From: Gammaproteobacteria bacterium
GTDB lineage: Bacteria; Pseudomonadota; Gammaproteobacteria; Burkholderiales; Burkholderiaceae_B
Assembly: GCA_018815245.1 (NCBI GenBank)
Contig: JAHIXK010000010.1
Location: forward strand, 62,001-126,000
DNA length: 64,000 bases
Direction of reading: 5' to 3'
The notes under the pieces were generated by a model. That model had not been told where the DNA came from, did not search any database, and worked only from the letters and a program-made list of their open reading frames with translations. Of the stretch, positions 25,208-34,937 are shown one piece after another. Positions within the stretch are counted from its first letter, which is position 1. Each line of letters opens with the position of its first letter. The position numbers and the translations under genes were made by a program.

Positions 25208-25894
25208 TCACAGCAAATCGATCACCTTGGCAATCGAATGGGCGCGTTCTTGGGGATTTATTACCTTAAGCGCAGTATGCAGATCGGGGCTGTGCTGAAA
25301 CTTCAGTAATTCTTTGTAAAACCCGTAGTCTTTTTGAATCCCATATGCCGCGCGGCGCATGTCCAGCAAGGCTTCTTCAAATGCGTGCCGATGTTCCGGG
25401 AAATGCCGCTCAATATGGGAAAGCGCGAACAAGTCGGCAAACAGTTCTTCTCGGTGGCGACGCTGCACCGAACCAAGGTCGATCTTTTCCTTTTTCTGCA
25501 CGCAATGGCCCGACTCGTGTGCGAAAAAAGCTTCGTACACCACTTTTTTGGGAAGTTCCTTGAAAAACTTCATGTACTGCCGGAAGTTGTACCAGTTTCT
25601 GTCCCGGGTACTAAGCAAAAAGGTGCAATGCTTCTGGTGCGCGTTGTACTGCACCAGCAAGGCTGAATGGTGCAACACTTCCTTGCCGATCAATTTGAAA
25701 CCAACCTCATAACCATACATTTGCCCGTAATCGCGGGACACACTGCCCGCAATGTGGTCAATCAGTTCCGCGTCTTCGAAGTTTTCAAAACCATTCGCTT
25801 GAAGTGGGGTCGACCACAAGGCTGCCAAACACAAGGCCAAGGCACTCACATGCGGCAACGACACGCGCCGTTGCAAAGCCCCCATGCCCTTCAT
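25208..25894 (-). CDS. Secreted zincin-like protein (HExxH), unknown family
   Basis: About 228 aa from ATG 25894 (MKGMGALQRR), with AAGGGG seven bases upstream; longer starts at 25900 and GTG 25918 exist. Signal peptide VSALALCLAALWSTPLQA. A zinc-protease signature HESGH (about 126-130) is followed about 20 residues later by REELFADLFALSH, whose Glu or Asp could be the third metal ligand. I do not recognise the family. It sits 28 bases after the ChaN-like gene, apparently in one operon. Confidence 0.6.
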   Translation of the reverse strand: MKGMGALQRRVSLPHVSALALCLAALWSTPLQANGFENFEDAELIDHIAGSVSRDYGQMYGYEVGFKLIGKEVLHHSALLVQYNAHQKHCTFLLSTRDRNWYNFRQYMKFFKELPKKVVYEAFFAHESGHCVQKKEKIDLGSVQRRHREELFADLFALSHIERHFPEHRHAFEEALLDMRRAAYGIQKDYGFYKELLKFQHSPDLHTALKVINPQERAHSIAKVIDLL

Positions 25895-25922
25895 ACCCAT
25901 GCCCCTTACCACCTGCACCGGT

Positions 25923-26756
25923 TTACTTCATCATGGCCTCAAAATTTTTGCAGGGGTCTTCTCGCGGGAAGGCCGGGATGCGGTGCACCACATCAAATTC
26001 ACTGCCAATGCCGCCCTGCTGGTCTTCGATGAAACCATGCGCTGTTGTTATTCGCTTCAGCTTAACGGGCAACCATTGAATTACGCCGACATGTTTCTGC
26101 ACATGCCCATTGCCAGCAATCAGAATGACATCGCTTTGCTCTGCCTGTTGCGCCAGCACCTTGGCCATCCAGACATCGCGAGCAACCTGGGCAGGAATCA
26201 TTTTCTCGACCACACTGGCAGGCAGCATGTTGCAGTGACCTTCCACGATGTTGGTTCGGTGTTCTGCTTCAAGAAGCTCAGGCAGGGGTTTGTTCAACAG
26301 ATACTGCGAAATGGTTTCCGGGTCCAACGCGGCCTGGTAGCCACCTTGAACAATCCGGTTTGCATCCCTGCGCGACACATTGACCGCCAGCAGGGTTAGA
26401 TCATTGTCCAGCGCCAGTTGAATCAGGGGTTCATACAAATCCCATTGCCACTTTTCGACCCAAGGCCGGGATGTAATGCACTGCGCTGCTTTGCATTCGT
26501 CTTGTGCGGTGCGCAACAGGCCTTGGTGTTCGCGATCGAATTGCTCCATGGCCAAGGCAGGTCGCCAGCCCGCCTTTACCTTGCTGGCGATCAGTTCATA
26601 ACGCGCCTTGTGCGCTTGAGGGTTGTCGTGCACCTCGCCCATCAGCCAGATTCGACTTGCCTCAAAATCTTCAGGAGGGGAATTGCTTGCACAAGCGGTT
26701 AACACACAGCCAAGCACAAGCATCAGGTTCAATAAAACCTTTTTTGACCACAACAT
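25923..26756 (-). CDS. ChaN-family lipoprotein, putative heme-binding
   Basis: 277 aa from ATG 26756 (MLWSKKVLLNLML), with GGAG eight bases upstream. Lipobox LTAC near residue 22. ChaN-type motifs: WLMGEVHDNPQAHKAR, LAMEQFDREHQG, GHCNMLP, QVARDVWMAKVL and IAGNGHVQKHVGVIQW. ChaN of Campylobacter binds heme and is linked to iron uptake. Here it precedes a zincin-like gene and carries a C-terminal roughly 40-residue extension. Confidence 0.85.
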   Translation of the reverse strand: MLWSKKVLLNLMLVLGCVLTACASNSPPEDFEASRIWLMGEVHDNPQAHKARYELIASKVKAGWRPALAMEQFDREHQGLLRTAQDECKAAQCITSRPWVEKWQWDLYEPLIQLALDNDLTLLAVNVSRRDANRIVQGGYQAALDPETISQYLLNKPLPELLEAEHRTNIVEGHCNMLPASVVEKMIPAQVARDVWMAKVLAQQAEQSDVILIAGNGHVQKHVGVIQWLPVKLKRITTAHGFIEDQQGGIGSEFDVVHRIPAFPREDPCKNFEAMMK

Positions 26757-27002
26757 ACTACCCACTCCCAACTGCGTCTGTTCAAACCTGCGCAACGGTC
26801 CGATATTACATCTAAATCAAGCCGTGGCTCAGTACCAAACCTGACGCATTATCAATCGGGGCAACGCAACATGGTCAAAGGCAAGGCTGGTGCAGCTCGC
26901 CACCCCGCTTCGTGGGCAGCGACCAAATCTGGGTGACTTGTCAGGACAATGGATTCATGGTGTTGAAGTTCACGAACAATGCGTATCCCTTGAAATAACA
27001 GG

Positions 27003-28106
27003 TTAGCCGTTCAACCAGCTCACGGTTTTCGCCCAAATGGTATTGGGCGACTCCTTGCCGCTCATGATGCCAATATGACCACCCGGGCCGATGAAGAATT
27101 CAGATTTTTCAGAGCCCACCACCTTGGTGATCGGTTTGCAGCAGGCCACGTTGGCCAGGTTGTCTGTTTTGCCGGCAATACCCAGCACCGGGCAGGTGAT
27201 GTTTTTGAAATTGGCCTGGGCCTTGCCCACTTTGAAATGGCCATGCGCGGTTTCATTTTCCAGCCAAATGCTGGCAAACCAGTCGCGAATGGCACCGCCA
27301 GGGTAGGCTTCCAGGCTGTCGATGAAGGCGGCCTGGTTGGCATGCTGAGCCACGAATTCACGGTCGTGCAATTGGGTCACCAGGTTCCAGTAACCTTTCA
27401 GGCTGCCCACGGGGTCAAGCAATTTGAAACCGATCACATTGGCCCAACCCGGTGTGTACAGCAATTTTGCGGGGACCTTGCGGAAATTGATTCGGGCCGA
27501 TTTCAACAGGTGGGCCAGGCGCTTGTACTGCTGACCGATTGGGCCGTTGGCGTGGCCATCAATTGGCGTGCCGAAAGTAACAATCTTATTGATGTTTTCA
27601 TCGTTGAACAAAGCGGTGTAAGCCAAGGCCATGCCACCGCCCATGCTCCAGCCTTGCAGGTTCAGCTTTTTCGAACCGCTGTGTTCACGCACCGCATTCA
27701 AACAAGCGGGCAAAAATTCCTTGATGTAATTTTCAAGCGTTAAACCAGCCTGTTTGCGCGTAGGCTTGCCCCAATCGATCAGGTACACATCAAAACCCTG
27801 CGCCAGCAGGTAGCGCACAAAACTGCGCTCGGGCAGCAGGTCGTACACGAACATGTTGACGGCAAGCGGGGCAATCAGCACCAATGGAATTTGGTTGCGC
27901 TTTTTCGAAACAGGCAAGGTTTCATCACCCACGGCAATGCTTTCTTCAGTCAACGGCAGGTAGTGGCGAACGCTGTGAATACCGCTTTGGTAAACAATCT
28001 CGAACGGCTGCAAACCCGCCCGCACCATGGATTCCGATTTGAACAGGCGATCCCAGCCGTTGCTGGACATGTGGCTGATGCGGCGAAGACTAAGGGCTGA
28101 TGACAT
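27003..28106 (-). CDS. PhaC-like alpha/beta hydrolase
   Basis: 367 aa resembling class III PHA synthase PhaC: PLVLIAPLAVNMFVYDLLP, YLLAQGFDVYLIDWG, TLENYIKEFLPACL, IVTFGTPIDGHA, the late GKTDNLAN (Asp) and GPGGHIGIMSG (His). The nucleophile elbow is LQGWSMGGGMAL, with Ser where PHA synthases carry Cys (GxCxGG). It is therefore more likely a hydrolase, thioesterase or acyltransferase than a polymerase. No phaA, phaB or phasin gene is adjacent. Alternative starts lie within the first 13 residues. Confidence 0.8.
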   Translation of the reverse strand: MSSALSLRRISHMSSNGWDRLFKSESMVRAGLQPFEIVYQSGIHSVRHYLPLTEESIAVGDETLPVSKKRNQIPLVLIAPLAVNMFVYDLLPERSFVRYLLAQGFDVYLIDWGKPTRKQAGLTLENYIKEFLPACLNAVREHSGSKKLNLQGWSMGGGMALAYTALFNDENINKIVTFGTPIDGHANGPIGQQYKRLAHLLKSARINFRKVPAKLLYTPGWANVIGFKLLDPVGSLKGYWNLVTQLHDREFVAQHANQAAFIDSLEAYPGGAIRDWFASIWLENETAHGHFKVGKAQANFKNITCPVLGIAGKTDNLANVACCKPITKVVGSEKSEFFIGPGGHIGIMSGKESPNTIWAKTVSWLNG

Positions 28107-28212
28107 GGCGATGAACCTGATTGTGAAAATTATGTGTGTCAGATTTTAACAGCGGGATGACCAGGTGCATTGATGTTGACATTCTAAAGTTACCAACAAG
28201 TCACATATACAC

Positions 28213-30246
28213 TCACTTCCACTTCAACCCCAGCGTAACACCCACCAGAAACTGACGCTCGCTGGCGGGCTCAAAAAACTGCCCTGCCCCTTGGTTCACA
28301 ATCACCGAGCCCACGTATTGCTTGTCCAACACATTGTCGATGCGCGCATAGGTGCGAACATTCCACCCACCGTCCATTGGCCAATCCTTGCTGGCACGCA
28401 AGTTCACAACCGAATAGGATGGTGCAAAGGCATCGTTTGCATCATTGGCAAACAGCTTGTCAACGTAACGCAATTCCGTTGCCGCTTCATACAGGCTGGA
28501 AGGCTTGTACACCACTTCGCCAAAGAAGGTTTTTTTCGAAATGCTGGGCAGGCTGTTACCCGCCTGAATGTTATTCACCGATGTGTCGTAAATGGCGCGT
28601 ATGTAGTTCACCGCCACATTGGCTTGCCATTGTTTGTTGAAAGCATGCTGCAAGCCCAATTCCGCACCTTCGCGGCTTGTGGAGCCCGCATTTTGAAACG
28701 ATGTGGCACCGCCGTTGGCAGCCAGCACCACAATTTCATTCTCGGTGTCCACGGTGTAAAGCGCAGCATTCACTTTGGTGGCACCAAACCTGGCTTTTAC
28801 GCCCACTTCCAGCTGCTCGCTTTTTGCGGCTTCAAGTTGGGAATTGAAATTAGGACTGGGTGGTGCAACCGACAAATAAGCGGTTTCCAGCAAGGTTGGG
28901 GTCTCGAACCCCTCGCCATAGGAAATGTAGGTGTTGATGTTTGGCTGCAAACGATAAGTAAGGCCGATGTTGCTGGTCAACTCATCGTACTTTTTGCTGC
29001 CGCTGCCATTGCCATTGCTCAAGAACTGGTCGCGCGATTCAATCTCGATGGACGAATTGCGCACACCCCCCAGCACACTGAACTTGTCGGTGAAAAAATA
29101 TTCAGCTTGCATGTACTGGTCGAACTGGCTGGCGGTATTGGCCTCGTCCCGGTTGGGCGTGGTGCTGGCGCCGAAAAAGCCCAAACGTGCCTGCTCCAGT
29201 TCACCCACGGTCAAACCCGCATTCAAAAACAGGGGCTTTTCCAACAAGGTGGTTTGGTGCGCAAAACGAAGGTCGGCACCGCTGTACTCATTTTTCAAAT
29301 CAATCACTGCGCTGCTTGCCAACACCTGACGAATTTTTCGATCGCCGTAATAAGGGCTGAAGGTCACACTGGTGGCAGGCGTGAACCGGTGCTCAAGCAC
29401 AATACCGGTTTGGCTTTGCTCCACGGTTTTGTTGGTGTTTCTGGCCACGGTGTTGGTGCCGGCCTGCCGGCGGTTGCTGGCCAATTGGGCAGCGGTCAGG
29501 CCAGCCGGGTCTTGCGCCAGGGGAATGTCCACGTAATTCACCACCCAGCTAAGCCGCGTATCACCGCTTAAATTCCACACCATTTTGCTGTTGAAGTTGT
29601 CACGGCGGGCTTTGCTGTGGTCACGGTAACCATCGGTGCGGAAAGTCGACGCATCAATCACAATGCCCACCTCCTCGTTGCCTTTGTTCAGCTTGATCCC
29701 GCTTCTGCGCGTGCTGTTTGTACCGAATATCTGGTTCACTTCCAGTTCGGTACCAGGGCGTGGGTTCTCGGTGGTCAACAAAATAACGCCACCCGATGAA
29801 TTGCCGTACAGCGAGGAAAACGGCCCGCGCAATACTTCAATCGACTCGGTAGAACTTAAGCTGAAGTGGGAAATTTGACCCGAACCGTCAGGCATGGTGG
29901 CGGGAATACCGTCAGAAAACAAACGCACACCGCGCACGCCCGAGGTGGCGCGTGCACCAAAACCACGAATGGAAATTTGCAGGTCTTGCGCAAAGTTGTT
30001 GCGGTTGTTGATCACCAAGCCGGGTACGCGGGTCAGCGTTTCCGACAAATTCACTTGAAAACTGGCGGCCTTTTCCAGGGTATTTTGGCCAATTTTGTCG
30101 ACCGAGGCTGGCACCTCAAACGGATCGCGTGCTTCACGGGTGGCCGACACCACGAAGTCGTCAAGCTTCTCGGTTTGTGCAAAGGCGGCGGGCATCAGCC
30201 CCAATGCGGCAAAGGCCGCCAACAAGGGTGAACTGCAGTGCTTCAT
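28213..30246 (-). CDS. TonB-dependent receptor, substrate unknown
   Basis: 677 aa from ATG 30246 (MKHCSSPLLAAFAAL), ending its signal peptide at AAFAQ. TonB box-like DDFVVSATR, plug motifs VPGLVINNRNNF, SIRGFGARATSGVRGVRLF, VLRGPFSSLYGNSSGGVI, and a C-terminal barrel ending in GVTLGLKWK with a terminal aromatic-rich strand. No Fur-like site is obvious upstream, unlike the other receptors here, so iron control is not supported. It diverges from an iron-type alcohol dehydrogenase across 175 bases. Confidence 0.88.
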   Translation of the reverse strand: MKHCSSPLLAAFAALGLMPAAFAQTEKLDDFVVSATREARDPFEVPASVDKIGQNTLEKAASFQVNLSETLTRVPGLVINNRNNFAQDLQISIRGFGARATSGVRGVRLFSDGIPATMPDGSGQISHFSLSSTESIEVLRGPFSSLYGNSSGGVILLTTENPRPGTELEVNQIFGTNSTRRSGIKLNKGNEEVGIVIDASTFRTDGYRDHSKARRDNFNSKMVWNLSGDTRLSWVVNYVDIPLAQDPAGLTAAQLASNRRQAGTNTVARNTNKTVEQSQTGIVLEHRFTPATSVTFSPYYGDRKIRQVLASSAVIDLKNEYSGADLRFAHQTTLLEKPLFLNAGLTVGELEQARLGFFGASTTPNRDEANTASQFDQYMQAEYFFTDKFSVLGGVRNSSIEIESRDQFLSNGNGSGSKKYDELTSNIGLTYRLQPNINTYISYGEGFETPTLLETAYLSVAPPSPNFNSQLEAAKSEQLEVGVKARFGATKVNAALYTVDTENEIVVLAANGGATSFQNAGSTSREGAELGLQHAFNKQWQANVAVNYIRAIYDTSVNNIQAGNSLPSISKKTFFGEVVYKPSSLYEAATELRYVDKLFANDANDAFAPSYSVVNLRASKDWPMDGGWNVRTYARIDNVLDKQYVGSVIVNQGAGQFFEPASERQFLVGVTLGLKWK

Positions 30247-30421
30247 GAAAGATGTCTCTGAATTGTTGTAATTAAAGTGGGCAAGCTTGCATGAAATGTC
30301 TCGTGAAAATTTCCCGATCTTCATGAAAATGGAATATTTCCTCTGCGACAAACGTCCACTGTGTTTGTACAATCTTGGTAACATTTGTAAACCCATTATA
30401 AAAAGATCTGGAGACTCCCGC

Positions 30422-31636
30422 ATGTTGCACGCACTCGAAGTGCTGTTCCTTCGCCTCTATATGGCCATATTCAAAGTGGTCACCGCCCTGCTTCCGTTCA
30501 AGTGGCCCCGGGTGTTCGAAGGCAGCGGATCTTCTCTGGAACTGGTGCGTCACCTGGCAGCCCAGGGCCACACCAGCGTACTGATTGTGAGCGATGCCGT
30601 GCTGGTAAAGCTGGGCGTGCTCGACAAGATGAAAACCGAGCTGGAATTGCTGCAAGTGAAGTATGTCATTTTCGATGGTGTGGAACCCAACCCCACCATT
30701 GCCCAGATTGAAGCCGGCTACAAAGTGCTGGCACAACACGATTGCGATGCCATTCTGGCCGTGGGTGGTGGCAGCCCGATTGATGCAGCCAAGCTGATAG
30801 GCGCACGCGCCAAAAACCAAAAACCGATCATGAAAATGACCGGCCTGTTTCGCGTGTGGCGCGGTATGTTGCCCCTGTATGCCGTGCCCACAACAGCAGG
30901 CACAGGTTCAGAAGTAACCATTGCAGCAGTGGTTAGCGACCCCGCAAACCAGCGCAAGGCTGCCGCCATGGACCTTAAGTTGATGCCCACCGCCGCCGCA
31001 CTGGACGGCGCTTTGATGACAGGCCTGCCCGCGCACATCACCGCCGCCACCGGAATGGACGCGCTGACCCATGCGGTTGAATCGTTCGTGTCCAGAAACG
31101 CCATGAAGAAGACCGACGAGAAAGCCATAGAGGCCACCCAGTTGGTGATGAAATACCTTGAAACCGCCGTCACCGATGGCAGCAACATTGAAGCCCGCCA
31201 GAAAATGGCACGTGCTTCACACCTGGCGGGCATGGCATTTACGCAAGCTGGCGTGGGTTACGTGCATGGCATTGCCCACAAGTTCGGTGCGCTTTACCAC
31301 ACACCGCATGGCCTTGCCAATGCGATTGTAATGCCCCATGTTCTGGATTATTCGCTGCCCAATTGTGCCGACCGCCTGGCCATTCTTGCCCGCGCCTGCG
31401 GAATTGGCGAGAAAGGTGCAGACGATGTTCATCTGGCCCGCGCCTTTGTTGCACGCATCCGGGAAATGAACGCCAAGTTCGGGATTCCAGCCCAACTGGC
31501 GGCACTAAAACCGGCGGACATCCCTGCTGTTGCGCGTTCTGCAATCGCAGAAGCCCGCTTTACCTACGCAGTTCCCCGCTACATGAACCAGCGCGTGGCC
31601 GAGGCATTGATCAAAAACCTGCTGATTTCAAACTGA
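30422..31636 (+). CDS. Iron-containing (group III) alcohol dehydrogenase
   Basis: 404 aa from ATG 30422 (MLHALEVLFLRLYM), with GGAG eight bases upstream; the open frame runs further upstream without a ribosome site. Fe-ADH fold: AVGGGSPIDAAKLIG (NAD(P) loop), PTTAGTGSEVT, GMDALTHAVE (metal His), and GYVHGIAHKFGALYHTPHG (metal His pair). It oxidises alcohols or reduces aldehydes. The first 30 residues are hydrophobic and unusual for the family. Substrate unknown. Confidence 0.88.
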   Translation: MLHALEVLFLRLYMAIFKVVTALLPFKWPRVFEGSGSSLELVRHLAAQGHTSVLIVSDAVLVKLGVLDKMKTELELLQVKYVIFDGVEPNPTIAQIEAGYKVLAQHDCDAILAVGGGSPIDAAKLIGARAKNQKPIMKMTGLFRVWRGMLPLYAVPTTAGTGSEVTIAAVVSDPANQRKAAAMDLKLMPTAAALDGALMTGLPAHITAATGMDALTHAVESFVSRNAMKKTDEKAIEATQLVMKYLETAVTDGSNIEARQKMARASHLAGMAFTQAGVGYVHGIAHKFGALYHTPHGLANAIVMPHVLDYSLPNCADRLAILARACGIGEKGADDVHLARAFVARIREMNAKFGIPAQLAALKPADIPAVARSAIAEARFTYAVPRYMNQRVAEALIKNLLISN

Positions 31637-31708
31637 AGATGTTGATATTGTGGAACTGATCACGATCAAGTAGCACTAAGCTCTTTAATCGATGTGGTTT
31701 CAGTGGTC

Positions 31709-32827
31709 ATGGTCAATCCGGTTTCAGGAAATAGAGAACGCGCAACAGTTACATTTGCAGCAAACACCACAAGCCAACCCCGCGCCACGGCCAGGGCAAT
31801 ACTCCACATCAATGGCGAGCTGCAAAGGCACTTGAACCGTTACGGCAGAAACCCACACCGAACGTTGCCGCAGCGTGTGCCGACACCTCACGCAAACCCG
31901 AGAAACGCCTTTATCGCATTAAACACAATGGTACTGCACCGGCCCGAGGCAGCCATTCCAGTTCTACGGCTTCTATGCCGCGAATTTGCCACAGAACAAT
32001 ACGCATTGGCCCAGCTTCACCATGCCTTGAACACAGGCGACTTCAATCATTTGCCCGAAGCCAGTCAATTGACTGACGATCTGGACAAAGTTTGTGCGGT
32101 TGATTCAATGCCCAACAAAGACTTCGTGATCGATGTGATGGATCAACTGATTTCACGTTTCATTCAACCGGCACGGCTAAAAATAGAGGCAGGGGAAAAT
32201 GTCGCCCCCCAGCAGCTGCGCCAATTGGCGAACTTAAGCGTGGTTTTGCTGAAGTCCCTTGGAAAGCTTTCTGACAACACCGTGACCACGATTGGCAAAC
32301 TAAACACCACACATCTGGAACGCTTGGGCGCCTTGTACAACATTGCCCTTGAAACTGGGTTACCGGGTCAAGATCACACCGAGATATCCAGCATCAGAAA
32401 CCTGCTGGAACGAAAAAGAAATGCAATCTTGATGATTGAAGAGTCACCACTGACCCTTGAGAACATGGACGAAGTTTCGCGATCTGATCGGGATGTGGTG
32501 ATGAACGCAGTTCAACGAATGGGATGGTCACTTTCATTTGCCAGCCAGGCACTGAAAAACGATCGGGAAGTGGCATTAGCTGCTGTAAACCAAAATGGCT
32601 GGGCCCTTGGATTTGCAAGTCAAGAAATGCGAAACGATCATTTCGTGGTGATGTCCGCGGTTCAAAATGCAGGCTTGGCGTTTCAATTTGCGAGCCCGGA
32701 CTTGAGAAAAAATCACGACATCGCAATGGCTGCGGTGCGCCAAAACCCGACAGCACTTATGCAAATGAACCAAGAACTTCAAAGAGACCCTGCAATCAGG
32801 GCTTTGGTTTTTAATCGACCCCAGTAA
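31709..32827 (+). CDS. DUF4116 repeat protein (four repeats)
   Basis: About 372 aa; start uncertain (ATG 31709, GTG 31694 also possible, ribosome site weak). The N-terminal two-thirds is helical and has no recognised domain. From about residue 255 it carries tandem 25-residue DUF4116 units, for example NDREVALAAVNQNGWALGF, each with D-R-x-V-x-x-A-V and F-A-S; four units plus a partial fifth. The central helical part (ISRFIQPARLKIEAGENV) aligns by eye with the larger DUF4116 protein at 51855-53468, so the two are paralogues. No signal peptide. Function unknown. Confidence 0.75.
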   Translation: MVNPVSGNRERATVTFAANTTSQPRATARAILHINGELQRHLNRYGRNPHRTLPQRVPTPHANPRNAFIALNTMVLHRPEAAIPVLRLLCREFATEQYALAQLHHALNTGDFNHLPEASQLTDDLDKVCAVDSMPNKDFVIDVMDQLISRFIQPARLKIEAGENVAPQQLRQLANLSVVLLKSLGKLSDNTVTTIGKLNTTHLERLGALYNIALETGLPGQDHTEISSIRNLLERKRNAILMIEESPLTLENMDEVSRSDRDVVMNAVQRMGWSLSFASQALKNDREVALAAVNQNGWALGFASQEMRNDHFVVMSAVQNAGLAFQFASPDLRKNHDIAMAAVRQNPTALMQMNQELQRDPAIRALVFNRPQ

Positions 32828-32845
32828 TTGCGGTTGCGGCAGGTA

Positions 32846-33520
32846 TCAAAGCCGATCTCGAGCAATTTTAAGATTCAACATGTCAAGCTCGGCTTGAGCA
32901 ATAAGCGTCTGCAGGTGCAGTTGTTTCGAACACGAACTGGAAGCCATTTCACTTTGGAGACTGGCAATCTTATTCTGAATTTTCTCAAGCTCTGACGAAA
33001 AAGCCTCATCCAATTGCGCAGAATAATCGGTTTTTAAAGCCTTGGCGTCATCCAGGATTTTTTCCAGCTTCAACAGTTCAAATCTGATTTGCAGCACATT
33101 TTCTTGATCAGACGTTGATGGAGAACCTAGCTGCGCGCGAAGTTTGCCAAGTTGATACTCAGTATCCAGAACAAGTTGCCTAGCGTTCAGCAATTTTAAC
33201 CTGCACGCATCCAATGAAGAAAACCTGGGTGAGGAAAAAACGCTGTCTGACGCAGAACGTGAAAAAGTTCTCGCAATTGAATTGTTTGCCTGTTCGCGCG
33301 CCTGGGCCAACATTTGAGGGCTGGGAGTTTTATTTGATGCCTGCTTTGATGCGACAGCGGGTGGAGCCTTCGCAGGCTCGTTGCTCCCGGAGCCAAACCC
33401 CTTAAATGGTTTGGCAAGTCGGGCGACAACCTGCTTTAAACCTTTTGCGGGCCGCCCGGCTTTGTGACTGTCAACCGGCGGATTAGAAGAATTAGAGAGC
33501 GGATTGGGCTTGGTCGGCAT
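32846..33520 (-). CDS. Hypothetical protein with C-terminal coiled coil
   Basis: About 224 aa from ATG 33520 (MPTKPNPLSNSSN); the frame is open to 33631. The N-terminal 100 residues are disordered, rich in Pro/Ser/Lys (SHKAGRPAKGLKQ, SNEPAKAPPAVAS). The C-terminal half is predicted coiled coil (LLKLEKILDDAKALKTDY, LEKIQNKIASLQSEM). No homologue recognised. It converges on the DUF4116 gene, with 18 bases between stops. The architecture resembles secreted effectors, but nothing in the sequence proves secretion. Confidence 0.5.
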   Translation of the reverse strand: MPTKPNPLSNSSNPPVDSHKAGRPAKGLKQVVARLAKPFKGFGSGSNEPAKAPPAVASKQASNKTPSPQMLAQAREQANNSIARTFSRSASDSVFSSPRFSSLDACRLKLLNARQLVLDTEYQLGKLRAQLGSPSTSDQENVLQIRFELLKLEKILDDAKALKTDYSAQLDEAFSSELEKIQNKIASLQSEMASSSCSKQLHLQTLIAQAELDMLNLKIARDRL

Positions 33521-33846
33521 ACTCGGCAGGGGATTGTTACCACAACAATTGTGTATGGAAATCAACTGGAAAGTTCCAAAACCTGCCGACAGAGCGAACT
33601 CTCGACGTCGGCCACGAAACTTGTATCCCATACAAAACTGCGTTCTGAATCACCCACATTTTAGATATTAAAAACATGAGTTTTATTTTTTAGCTTAGTT
33701 CCTGGGCTAGCCAGCCCGAACTGAACGGCACATTATATTTTCGTGACACTGTAACTTCCTTCCTGCGCCAGCGATCTATTGCGTACCTCCACCCGAATAA
33801 TCGGGTGGGTTGCGCACTCTGCGAACATCAAAAAGGATGCAGGACG

Positions 33847-34848
33847 ATGAAAACAGCACTTGGTTTGTCAGTTGTGGCCGCACTGGCCGCCCTCGGTACA
33901 CAATCAGCTTTCGCGCAAAATGCGATCCCCAGCGAACCCGCCAACGCGGTGAACCTGGTGGATGGCCTTGAAGGAGTGTTCGGTACACACGCCGGTTCAC
34001 GCCGATCGGGGGCCCGCGGTGTTTGCGCAGCGGGCACATTCACCGGCAACAAGGCAGGTGCGGCCGTTTCCAAAGCGTCTGCGTTTTCAGGCAAACCTGT
34101 GCCTGTAACCCTTCGTTTCTCGGTGGGTGGTGGCAATCCCAACGCCCCTGAAAGCGGCAAGGGCGTTCGCGGTCTGGCCGCCCAGTTCGATTTGCCCAAT
34201 GGCGAACAATGGTTGATGGCAAATATTTCAGCCCCCTTCTTCACCGCTGCCACTCCCGATGGCTTCCTCGCTTTTCTGGAGGCACGCAAACCCGACCCGG
34301 CCACCAAAAAAATGGACCCGGCCAAAATTGCAGCGGCGGCTGCCAAGTACCCCGACTTCAAACCCCAAATGGAATGGGTGGCCAAAACCGGCGTACCCGC
34401 CAGCTACGGCGCTGTGAATTACTGGAGCACCCATGCATTCAAGTTCACCAACGCAGCGGGCAAAACCCAGTTTGCCAAATGGATGTTCGTGCCTGCAGGT
34501 GGTCAGGAATTCATTCCCGAAGAAAAACTGGCCAACCATGCCAAAGTATTTCTGGCCGACGAACTGAAAGGCCGCGTGTCACAAATTCCGGTTGAATTCG
34601 ACATGGTTTTGCAGTTGGGCCAAGCGGGTGACCCCACTGACAACGCCACAGTGGCGTGGCCAGATGATCGCAAAAAAGTGGTTGCAGGGCGTTTAAAAGT
34701 AACTTCTGTAACTGACACCGCCTCATGCGATGGCATCAACTTCAACCCGTTGATTTTACCAACCGGCATCGAAGGATCAGACGATCCTTTGCTGGCCGCA
34801 CGCGCAGGCAGCTACGCAGTGTCACAGGCACGTCGCTTGTCCAAATAA
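33847..34848 (+). CDS. SrpA-like catalase-family peroxidase, periplasmic
   Basis: 333 aa from ATG 33847 after GCAGGA. Signal peptide VVAALAALGTQSAFAQ. Catalase core: GLEGVFGTHAGSRRSGARG (distal His), CAAGTFTGNKAG, VTLRFSVGGGNP, VRGLAAQFDLPNGEQW, and the C-terminal CDGINFNPLILPTGIEGSDD. These small periplasmic catalase-related proteins use heme and usually act as peroxidases. A strong terminator follows. Confidence 0.87.
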   Translation: MKTALGLSVVAALAALGTQSAFAQNAIPSEPANAVNLVDGLEGVFGTHAGSRRSGARGVCAAGTFTGNKAGAAVSKASAFSGKPVPVTLRFSVGGGNPNAPESGKGVRGLAAQFDLPNGEQWLMANISAPFFTAATPDGFLAFLEARKPDPATKKMDPAKIAAAAAKYPDFKPQMEWVAKTGVPASYGAVNYWSTHAFKFTNAAGKTQFAKWMFVPAGGQEFIPEEKLANHAKVFLADELKGRVSQIPVEFDMVLQLGQAGDPTDNATVAWPDDRKKVVAGRLKVTSVTDTASCDGINFNPLILPTGIEGSDDPLLAARAGSYAVSQARRLSK

Positions 34849-34880
34849 GCGACTTTCCCTTTTTAGCCTGTACACTATTT

Positions 34881-34914
34881 GCCGGAATCCCCTCCAGGGT
34901 TCCGGCTTTTTTTA
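34881..34914 (+). terminator. Rho-independent terminator after catalase-like gene
   Basis: GCCGGAATCCC pairs with GGGTTCCGGC over a short CTCCA loop and is followed by seven Ts. Confidence 0.85.
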
Positions 34915-34937
34915 TGCAAAAAAAAACGGAGCAGTAT

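Noticed and set aside
28291-29571. 426-codon plus-strand open frame
   Set aside because: Antisense of the TonB-dependent receptor at 28213-30246; no recognisable motif.
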